DNA from: Alistipes sp.
GTDB taxonomy: Bacteria; Bacteroidota; Bacteroidia; Bacteroidales; Rikenellaceae
Reading direction: 5' to 3'
Assembly: GCA_020026395.1 (NCBI GenBank)
Contig: JAHHQM010000001.1
Coordinates: 248,001-312,000, forward strand
DNA: 64,000 nt
Shown: positions 35,109-42,092 of the stretch, in pieces
How the letters are laid out: each line of letters begins with the position of its first letter
Position numbering within the stretch: position 1 is the stretch's first letter
Program-made: the position numbers and the translations under genes
The notes under the pieces: model-generated
The model's database searches: none
Told to the model about the DNA's origin: nothing
The model's input: the letters and a program-made list of their open reading frames with translations, nothing else

Positions 35109-37379
35109 TTATTTGACGATCCAAGTGATGTCGGGGAATGCGGCCGAGAATGCGGCGGACTGTTCTGTGGTGCAAACGATTTCCTTCAAGGCGTTGCCGG
35201 GCAGAAACTTGGCCGGATCGGTCAATGCGGTACATTCGCTGATATCAATCTTCTTGAGCATAGGGTTGTTGATTTGCAGATTTAGTTCGGTCAGAGCAAC
35301 ACAGCCCTTCAGAGTCAGTGTCGAGAGTTTTTCAGCATTGGAAATTTCGAGAGAGAGCAGAGTCTCGCACGAACTTAGATCAAGGCTACTTGCCGAAAGG
35401 TGATTCGTGACAATGTGGTGCAGTGTTTGCAGTCCGGCAACATTCAGTCCTGCCAATTCGGTTGTCGGTTTGAGTACCAGTTCCTGTAACCATGCGTTCT
35501 TTTGCAGGTCGGCAATCTTGAGTGATGTGGCATCCGAAATCTTGAGGATATTCAGATAGGGGAATATGTCAAGACCTTGCAAATCATTCAGACGGGCAAC
35601 TTCCGGGCAGACACTTTTGTCGATGACGATAGAATTGGTTTTCTTGGCTTCTACTTTCGAAATCTTGCCGTTCTCGTCCTTATCGTAATTCTTCAGGATG
35701 AAATCCTTTAAAACAGGGTCGGTAATGCTGCCTGAGATGTCGGGAGCATCCACAATTGCCCAAATGCCGTAGAAAGAACCCTGCCATTCAGTCAGGATTT
35801 CGTAGAACTTGTCATATTGAGCCTGCGTCAGAACGAGTTTCTCAACCTTATCGGAGCAAACAAATTCTTCAAGTTTCGGACTTTTGCTGATGTCGAGTGT
35901 TATGAGTTCTTCACCGGGCAGAGACTTCTCGAACGAGTAGGAGATGATCAACTTGCCCAGATTCGAGGCATCGGTAAAGGATAGTCGCTTAAGGTATTGC
36001 AGGTAACGAGCCTGTATTTCTGTTAGTTGTGGGCATCCGTTCAAATTGATGTCGGTGAGTTCTTGTTCGTTGAATTTTTCGGAGGTATCCCACGGGCTGA
36101 GACGGCTGAGTTTGAATATCTCCAATTCCGGCAGATCCGAACATTCGATTCCGGCAATGCCGCAACCCAAATTCCAGAAATTGATCGAGATCAGTTTCTT
36201 GTTTTGTCTCAAATCAACGGCTTCGATGGGGGCGGTGATGCGGTTTACTTCCAGTGAAATAAGGTTGGGAAAAATATTGATACCGTTCAAAGACTTAATG
36301 TTTTTCCAAAGGGGATTTCCCGAAGATGAACTTGAGGCATCCAGCGTGATTGCGGTGACGGATGCGGCTTCCTCTTCGGAGAGCATTTGGTCTTCGTTGA
36401 CATCGAAATTTTGAAGAATGTACTGACGGAAAAGATCATCGGTCAGAGCCTCGCTCAGGTCGGGATGTGAACTGGGCTGTTTTACAACGAACTGTTCGAG
36501 CGCATCGGTGTTCTTGAATGAGAGGACGGCTTCGCGAGCCTTGGGGGTCTCATTGGGAGAAACCGTGAAAGAGAACTGATAGGTGGTCATGCCGCGCGAT
36601 TGGTTCTGCTTGATCCATGTCCGTGCTTCTTCCGGAATGGAAACAGTCACAGGGTCGATGTTGCTTTGAATCTTTACGATCAACTGACCTCCCTTGCCGT
36701 CAATGTTGGCGGGCGATTCGGTTCCCAATATCAGTTGGCCTTTGGCGTTTTGTGAAATGGTAAGAACAGTCTCGACCTTTTTACATTTAAACGTAAATTC
36801 GGCATTGCGCGGGTCTTCGTTTTCGTTTTGAGAGGTGACCTCAAATTCAACTACATCGCCATTCTCGCCTTCCGTAACCGAAGGAGTTATCCACGACTGA
36901 GTCGTTGTGCACTCCAGCGTCCAGTGGTGAGTGCTGGTGACGGTAACTTGTTCCTTACCACCCGTGTAGGCGTAGTTTAGTGATCGGGGCTCGATTGAAA
37001 GTGATATGCTTTCCGCCGGTTGTTCGACATGGATGGTCAGCGGATCGGCTCCTTCGTAATTGAGGGTGATTTTACCCTGACGGGGCGTATCGCCTTCATT
37101 GTTGTCAAATTGGAAAACAATAAAATCCCCGGTCGATTCGAAATCATGCATCCACGAATCTTCCGAATTGGCTAATGCAATCTGATAATCGACGGGGTTT
37201 TGAATGGTATAGAAGAGTTTTTGTTCGCCGCTTGTCGCAGGAAGTTGAAGATCTTTGGCCGAAATCACAGGCGGATCTGCCACGGGCACCACGTCGTCGT
37301 TATCATTACAACTTCCGAATGCCAATAGCATAATTGAAAAGAGTAGCGAAGATGTAAAAAACGAGTTGATTTTTTTCAT
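35109..37379 (-). CDS. Surface lipoprotein with BACON domains and two EF-hand/LRR modules
   Basis: 756 residues, a shorter paralogue of the downstream lipoprotein. The lipobox AFGSC gives lipidation at Cys24, followed by NDNDD (acidic, export-signal-like). BACON-like domains lie at about 40-120, 125-210 and 213-300. Two modules follow, with EF-hand loops DVNEDQMLSEEE at 326-337 and DKDENGKISKVE at 566-577, each followed by leucine-rich repeats. Caps LVLTQAQYDKFYEIL (about 515) and IVCTTEQSAAFSAAF (about 735) end the modules. The first loop has Gln in place of the usual Gly at position 6 and may bind calcium weakly. No promoter box precedes it, so it is probably read through from the upstream lipoprotein gene. 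Confidence 0.85.
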   Translation of the reverse strand: MKKINSFFTSSLLFSIMLLAFGSCNDNDDVVPVADPPVISAKDLQLPATSGEQKLFYTIQNPVDYQIALANSEDSWMHDFESTGDFIVFQFDNNEGDTPRQGKITLNYEGADPLTIHVEQPAESISLSIEPRSLNYAYTGGKEQVTVTSTHHWTLECTTTQSWITPSVTEGENGDVVEFEVTSQNENEDPRNAEFTFKCKKVETVLTISQNAKGQLILGTESPANIDGKGGQLIVKIQSNIDPVTVSIPEEARTWIKQNQSRGMTTYQFSFTVSPNETPKAREAVLSFKNTDALEQFVVKQPSSHPDLSEALTDDLFRQYILQNFDVNEDQMLSEEEAASVTAITLDASSSSSGNPLWKNIKSLNGINIFPNLISLEVNRITAPIEAVDLRQNKKLISINFWNLGCGIAGIECSDLPELEIFKLSRLSPWDTSEKFNEQELTDINLNGCPQLTEIQARYLQYLKRLSFTDASNLGKLIISYSFEKSLPGEELITLDISKSPKLEEFVCSDKVEKLVLTQAQYDKFYEILTEWQGSFYGIWAIVDAPDISGSITDPVLKDFILKNYDKDENGKISKVEAKKTNSIVIDKSVCPEVARLNDLQGLDIFPYLNILKISDATSLKIADLQKNAWLQELVLKPTTELAGLNVAGLQTLHHIVTNHLSASSLDLSSCETLLSLEISNAEKLSTLTLKGCVALTELNLQINNPMLKKIDISECTALTDPAKFLPGNALKEIVCTTEQSAAFSAAFPDITWIVK

Positions 37380-37446
37380 GGTCGGAATAGAATTTTCATG
37401 GTTCAGAAAAGCGTTCAGTGGTAATTACTAACGTGAAGGTTATGTG

Positions 37447-37481
37447 GGACTTCCCGCCAATTTTCGTTTGGCGGGAAGTCC
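37447..37481. other. Perfect 14-base intergenic hairpin in lipoprotein operon
   Basis: Arms GGACTTCCCGCCAA / TTGGCGGGAAGTCC with a seven-base loop, between the first and second lipoprotein genes. In the direction of transcription (minus) no T run follows. A T run exists only on the opposite strand. It is a candidate processing or differential-expression element. Confidence 0.55.
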
Positions 37482-37501
37482 GTATGAACTTTTTTTTGTG
37501 T

Positions 37502-39862
37502 TTAGAGTGTGATCTCTTTAAAGAATTTCTTGGATTGAGGTTTGCTGACCGATTTGAAAATTTGGGGCTCTTGACGAACAGGCATTGCCATTATGGTTGT
37601 TTGAGCGACACTTTTCTTTTCGATAAATTCGCCGACGGGAGCATTTTTGGCATCGCTGTATTCGGTGACAGTGATTTCCTCATAGTGAAGAGTTCCCCAA
37701 GCCCCTTGAGCATCTTGTCCTGCCCAGAAGAATCCGAAAGGACCGACACCCGGAGCACGGTAACGTCCCAATTTGGAGTCTTTCCAGCCCAAGGGGTAGT
37801 TCTCGAAGTAATCGAAGATCAACATATCGGGCAGTTCCATGATACTGCGAGCCTGATGCAACAGACCGTAGTAGTGAGTGGTTTCGGCGTTCTTGGGAGT
37901 CAGTTCGAATACGAATACGGTAGGCTCGCTGGCGTAATCTCCGTAAACATCAGGATGGAGGGCTGCCAGTTCGGAACCGCGGTAGAAGCCCCATTTGGCA
38001 TCGACATCCACGTTGTAGTTTCGGGGAAGTTCCTTGGTCTTGAGACGATAACTGAAGTATTCCGACTGAGCCTCTCCGTTAGCGTAAGCGAAGCCGAATA
38101 CGACGTGCTCGGTGCCGGGAGTGGCGTTGGTTTTGATGGTTTCGGGGCCTACGGTAGTGGGTAAATTGACTCCGTTGGCATGAATCAGAGCTTCGAGGAA
38201 GGCGTTCCAATCACCGTGATACTGATCGAAGTTTTCGGCGGTTGTAAGTCCAGTGTAGTACCAAGTTTCATCGTCTGAAGGAATGACATTCACTTCGATG
38301 GTGCGCGTGCCGAGTTCGACAACCTCAAAGTCGAGTTTGAAGTCTTCGGTCGGCGTATATTCGGTTGTAGAGAAGTCTTTGACGGCAACTTCGGTGGTGC
38401 GATGACCATAGTTGTCAAAACCGAATATAATCATTGTGTAGGCTTTGCTGGGTTGCAGATTCCAACCTTCGCCTTTACCGAGTTGAGTGGTCAGTTCGCC
38501 GCGGTGAATCCAATGGTTGGTCTCCCAGTCGAGTATGGTACCTTCCTCGTCGAAGTGTCCGAGGTCGATACGTTGCAAAAGACGTTCGGCACAGGTGCTT
38601 GCACCATATTTGCCGACCATATGACCGGGATAAAGACCGATGAAGTACTTGGTGTCGTTATTGGTGGGAGTAACCGTGAAATCGACATCCTGCGAAGAGA
38701 TTTTGTTTAGACGAATATCGAATTTGCAATCATCCAAGATGGGAATTTCGTTCGTTTTGATGGTTTCTTTCTGTATCTTGGTGTTGATGTGGTAGTTGGA
38801 ATCGGTGCCGAATAACCATACATAATATTCGGTTCCGCCCCATACACGCAGACCACCCATCATCTGTTCCAGAGTAAGGGTCTGTTCGCCGACAAACATT
38901 ACGGGTTTTGCCTGTGCGATGTTTTCGCGGATGAATTTTTCATACGATTCGTCTGTCCACTCGTCCATTGAATATACGTAGGAATTCATAGGTGCATAAG
39001 TCCAAGGAATTTCGGGATCACTGGGCGTGATGGTTACCGATACGTTATAGACATTGTTATCGGGATAGGGAGCGACATTTTCTTGATGGTAGGTTAGTTT
39101 GAATGTGCAGTTCGAATCCTGAACTTTGGTCGTTGAGAATTGAACTTTATAGAGACGGCTGAGTATTTCGCCTTCGTAAGATACGCCATATACATAGCCG
39201 TAGTATTCGGTTTCAGGGGTAAGGTCGTTCACTGTGCGGGTCGATTCGCCCATTACGGTGAATTGTTTCAGTGCATCTTGAAGAGTGGCACCTTGAGATT
39301 CTGCGAGTTCTTTCCAGAACTGGATGTCTTCGGCGATAAATTCTTCATCGGAAGCGCAACGATCAATGGCTGCTTTATTGATGAAGGCTACCATATAAGG
39401 TACATCGGGTTCCGAGGGTATGATCTTCATTTCGCAACCTATGGATGAAATGCTTTCGGGAATGATGGTTACTTTGAACGTGAGTTTGTCCGAAGTCTGA
39501 AGCAATTTTACTTCTACGGGAGAGGCTGTCGCATAAGAAAGAGTGAGTTTGCCTTCACGGGTTTTGGCTCCCTCCAGTGCTTCGTATTTGAATTTGATGG
39601 TGTTCGATCCTTCGTTGCGGATTTCGGAAATCCAAGAGTCATCGGATTTTGCCAAGATCTCTTCTCCTTTGACAGGGTTTTCGATCGAATAGGTCAGCGA
39701 GTATTCTCCGCCGTCTCCGACCAAATTGAGGGTAGTCTCGGTTTGGATGGATGGCTCCTGACCGGGTTGGGGTGTGGGCGTGTCCGTGTTGTCGTCGCTA
39801 CAACCTGTTGTCATCGTCAGCAGGGCTGTGCAGACCAACATCATAGTGAAAAACTTTTTCAT
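37502..39862 (-). CDS. Surface lipoprotein with BACON domain and five FN3-like repeats
   Basis: 786 residues. The lipobox TTGC gives lipidation at Cys21, followed by SDDNTD, again like a surface-export signal. One BACON-like domain (about 43-122) is clearly related to the first BACON of the two downstream lipoproteins. Five repeats of about 105-125 residues follow (about 125-247, 250-370, 375-500, 505-610, 615-735). Each has a strand ending V.PS(D/E)xxxxYY.G and a later TPxTEY...vfGxxxxG strand, as in fibronectin-III-like or Ig-like surface repeats. No catalytic motif is seen. It is the first gene of the three-lipoprotein unit, with a promoter at 39959-39989 and the heptamer array just upstream. 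Function unknown; adhesion or binding is inferred. Confidence 0.82.
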   Translation of the reverse strand: MKKFFTMMLVCTALLTMTTGCSDDNTDTPTPQPGQEPSIQTETTLNLVGDGGEYSLTYSIENPVKGEEILAKSDDSWISEIRNEGSNTIKFKYEALEGAKTREGKLTLSYATASPVEVKLLQTSDKLTFKVTIIPESISSIGCEMKIIPSEPDVPYMVAFINKAAIDRCASDEEFIAEDIQFWKELAESQGATLQDALKQFTVMGESTRTVNDLTPETEYYGYVYGVSYEGEILSRLYKVQFSTTKVQDSNCTFKLTYHQENVAPYPDNNVYNVSVTITPSDPEIPWTYAPMNSYVYSMDEWTDESYEKFIRENIAQAKPVMFVGEQTLTLEQMMGGLRVWGGTEYYVWLFGTDSNYHINTKIQKETIKTNEIPILDDCKFDIRLNKISSQDVDFTVTPTNNDTKYFIGLYPGHMVGKYGASTCAERLLQRIDLGHFDEEGTILDWETNHWIHRGELTTQLGKGEGWNLQPSKAYTMIIFGFDNYGHRTTEVAVKDFSTTEYTPTEDFKLDFEVVELGTRTIEVNVIPSDDETWYYTGLTTAENFDQYHGDWNAFLEALIHANGVNLPTTVGPETIKTNATPGTEHVVFGFAYANGEAQSEYFSYRLKTKELPRNYNVDVDAKWGFYRGSELAALHPDVYGDYASEPTVFVFELTPKNAETTHYYGLLHQARSIMELPDMLIFDYFENYPLGWKDSKLGRYRAPGVGPFGFFWAGQDAQGAWGTLHYEEITVTEYSDAKNAPVGEFIEKKSVAQTTIMAMPVRQEPQIFKSVSKPQSKKFFKEITL

Positions 39863-39958
39863 AACATTGATAGGTTAGTGGTTAATTAGTTGGTTTTTTA
39901 TGGAAACACCTCTCAAAAAGACGAAGTTTTTGCCTGTAATGAAAATTATTTTCAACTA

Positions 39959-39989
39959 TAAAAATAGATTGTTTATTTTATAAATGCAA
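39959..39989 (-). promoter_or_regulatory. Probable promoter of the lipoprotein operon
   Basis: On the minus strand a TTG (39987-39989) is followed after 20 bases by TATTTTTA (39959-39966), one base from TAnnTTTG. It lies about 97 bases before the first ATG, in very A+T-rich DNA. Confidence 0.5.
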
Positions 39990-40200
39990 CTTTTTTTAGG
40001 ATAATTATTTTATTTGTTATTTGTTATTTGTTATTTGTTATTTGTTATTTGTTATTTGTTATTTGTTATTTGTTATTTGTTATTTGTTATTTGTTAAAAC
40101 AATATAAAATATTTTAGGGTTATTCATTTGTATATTTAAAATTGTGGCCCATTGCTGTGATGTTTTTAGATGTAATTTATGTCTTGCAGGTTTTATATAT
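39990..40200. other. A+T-rich intergenic stretch holding the heptamer array
   Basis: Besides the TTATTTG array (40010-40093) nothing else is recognised. No coding frame of quality exists on either strand. Confidence 0.5.
40010..40093. repeat. Twelve perfect tandem copies of TTATTTG
   Basis: Twelve uninterrupted 7-base units (84 bases), then a partial TTA. The array starts 20 bases upstream of the -33 element of the lipoprotein promoter. It is noncoding and surrounded by A+T-rich DNA without genes (39863-40200). Perfect short arrays of this length are prone to slippage. Confidence 0.95.
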
Positions 40201-40239
40201 AAAAAAGGTCGGTTAATGATTTGTCTCATTAACCGACCT
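40201..40239 (-). terminator. Terminator of aldose epimerase gene
   Basis: A 14-base perfect stem (AGGTCGGTTAATGA / TCATTAACCGACCT) with a T6 tail on the minus strand. Confidence 0.9.
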
Positions 40240-40261
40240 CGGATTGTAAAGTAAGGGATAC

Positions 40262-41143
40262 TTACAAAATTTCGATCGTATATCCGCCGTGAAAGGTGTC
40301 TTGGGGAGCAAGATGCTGCATCCAATCTCGGTCTTTAAACTCGCCGGCGAAGCCCGTGCGGTCGCAACGGCCGTACCACGGTTCGATGCAGACGAAGGGC
40401 GATAGGGCGCCGGGTGCCCAAAGACCCACCAGGGGCGCGTCGAACGTCATACGGAGGTAGGGCTGACGGGCGGTATCGTGGAGCGTCACCTGCTTGACCT
40501 GGCTGTTTTCGAGAATCAACGCATCGCGGTCGAACGTATGGTCGGTGATCGGAAGAAGGCCTTCCGAATCGGTCTTCAAGGGCTCCTTATGGTGGATATC
40601 GGCCGAACCTTTCTCTCCGATCAGGGTCGATTGAAGCTCGGCAGTGGTGTCAAACGAAAAATAGCCTTTCAGGGTCTCTTGCGGATTGCGGTAGAAGAAT
40701 GCGGGGTGTGCGCCGATCTGAAAATCGAGCGTTTGGTCGGCGGGGTTTTCTACCGTCCACATCACGCGGATCGTTCGTCCCTCAATGCGATAGCCGATCT
40801 CGAGGCGGAAGTCGTAGGGGTACTTTGCGTGGGTCTCCTCATTGGATGAAAGCATATAGTGTGCCTCGGTGGAGGTATGGGAGAGAAGAGTGAATTGCAT
40901 GTCGCGGGCGAATCCGTGTTGCGAAAGGCGGTATTCGCGCCCCTCGACGCGGTAGCGCCCCTCCCACAACGAACCGACGATGGGGAAGAGTACGGGCGAG
41001 TGGCGTTTCCAGAATGCGGGGTCGGCCTGCCACAGGTATTCGGTGTCGTGGTGACGGATGCTGCAAAGTTCGGCTCCGTGGGCCTTGATGCGGAGTGTCA
41101 GATCCGTATTGGAGAGGGTGATTTCGTTTGTGTCGTTACACAT
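40262..41143 (-). CDS. Aldose 1-epimerase family protein
   Basis: 293 residues without a signal peptide, so cytosolic. The galactose mutarotase-like beta sandwich is recognisable: VLFPIVGSLWEGRY, the HGFARDMQF histidine motif, GAHPAFFY, and FVCIEPWYGRCDRTGF with the catalytic Glu-type region. It resembles the LacX/YeaD-like branch rather than GalM. It interconverts sugar anomers; the exact substrate is unknown. Monocistronic, with a TACCTTTG box 26 bases upstream and its own terminator. Confidence 0.9.
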   Translation of the reverse strand: MCNDTNEITLSNTDLTLRIKAHGAELCSIRHHDTEYLWQADPAFWKRHSPVLFPIVGSLWEGRYRVEGREYRLSQHGFARDMQFTLLSHTSTEAHYMLSSNEETHAKYPYDFRLEIGYRIEGRTIRVMWTVENPADQTLDFQIGAHPAFFYRNPQETLKGYFSFDTTAELQSTLIGEKGSADIHHKEPLKTDSEGLLPITDHTFDRDALILENSQVKQVTLHDTARQPYLRMTFDAPLVGLWAPGALSPFVCIEPWYGRCDRTGFAGEFKDRDWMQHLAPQDTFHGGYTIEIL

Positions 41144-41169
41144 GGTTTTAGTCCTTTTAAATATAGGAG

Positions 41170-41177
41170 CAAAGGTA
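41170..41177 (-). promoter_or_regulatory. -7 box TACCTTTG of aldose epimerase
   Basis: Minus strand TACCTTTG, 26 bases before the ATG at 41143. Confidence 0.6.
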
Positions 41178-41195
41178 CGAAAAAAAATGTAAGGG

Positions 41196-42086
41196 TTATT
41201 CGCGTTCTATGGGGTTATAGGTGAGTGTCCAACTGTCGTCGAGGGTCTTTTGGGTGGTTTTGTCCAAAAAGAAACAGGTGTTCTCGTGTCCGAAAACCGA
41301 ATAGGGCGTTTCGTGGAAGTTCTTCTCAAAACGACGCCATTTGTCGCGGGTCATTCGGCGTGTGGGGTAGTCGTATTTGCAGATTTCCCCGCCTCCGTTT
41401 GTGATACCGACCGCTTCGAACAGGAAAAGTCCTTCCGTATCTTCGGCCTTGAGGATCAGACCCGGAAGTCCGTGCAGTTTCCAGGGACCTGCCGCGATGG
41501 GAATCTCGGTCGTGAACCACACCGTCCACGTTCGGCCGTAGCAGGTGGTTGTGGCCTGCATGCACTCATAGCCGCAGATGGTTTGGTGGTCGGTGCCGAA
41601 TTCCCATTTGAGGGGACGGTAAGGCTCCGTGTATTCGACGGCATAGTCCTCGAAGGGAACGCGTTCGAGGGTGGTCATCTCGCCGTCGGGAAGCTCACGA
41701 TAGAGCGTATAGGTCGGGGAGGGGTGTAGCGAGTAGTGTTTGCCCTCGGGCGGATTGAGCTGACCGAGTCGGTTGCAGACCGTTTTCAGCGAGTCGTTGT
41801 GGTAGGTGTGCCAACTGTAAAACGTGGCGTGGCGGGTGCCGATGTCCAAAATCATAGGGGTCTCTTTGCTCGTCTTTTTGCCGAGGGGGAAGGTGTGGCG
41901 GTAGGTCACCGAAAGGCGTGCCGTGTCGAGTACCGTGCGTTTGGAAAGGTCGAAAGGATTCAGGGTGACGCTTTCGCTGTTGGCAAGTACCCGAACCGTG
42001 AGGCTGCGGGGTAGGGGCGTGTTTTGGGCGATGGCCACAGGCATAAGACCGATGGCGGCCGTAAGTAGAAGAAGGAATCGTTTCAT
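41196..42086 (-). CDS. GLPGLI family secreted protein
   Basis: 296 residues with a signal peptide ending near PVAIAQ. The defining motif appears as GPWKLHGLPGLILKAEDTEG near residue 200. Upstream, CGYECMQATTTCYGRTWTVWFTTEIPI is the usual strand before it. GLPGLI proteins are restricted to Bacteroidetes, are secreted, and are typically paired with a TonB-dependent outer-membrane protein, as here: the barrel gene ends six bases before this start. The function is unknown; an accessory or processing role for the receptor is inferred from pairing. Confidence 0.92.
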   Translation of the reverse strand: MKRFLLLLTAAIGLMPVAIAQNTPLPRSLTVRVLANSESVTLNPFDLSKRTVLDTARLSVTYRHTFPLGKKTSKETPMILDIGTRHATFYSWHTYHNDSLKTVCNRLGQLNPPEGKHYSLHPSPTYTLYRELPDGEMTTLERVPFEDYAVEYTEPYRPLKWEFGTDHQTICGYECMQATTTCYGRTWTVWFTTEIPIAAGPWKLHGLPGLILKAEDTEGLFLFEAVGITNGGGEICKYDYPTRRMTRDKWRRFEKNFHETPYSVFGHENTCFFLDKTTQKTLDDSWTLTYNPIERE

Positions 42087-42092
42087 GGTTTG

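Noticed and set aside
40010..40093. Heptamer array as a CRISPR or a replication origin
   Set aside because: The units are contiguous with no spacers, and there are no cas genes, no rep or dnaA gene and no DnaA boxes nearby.
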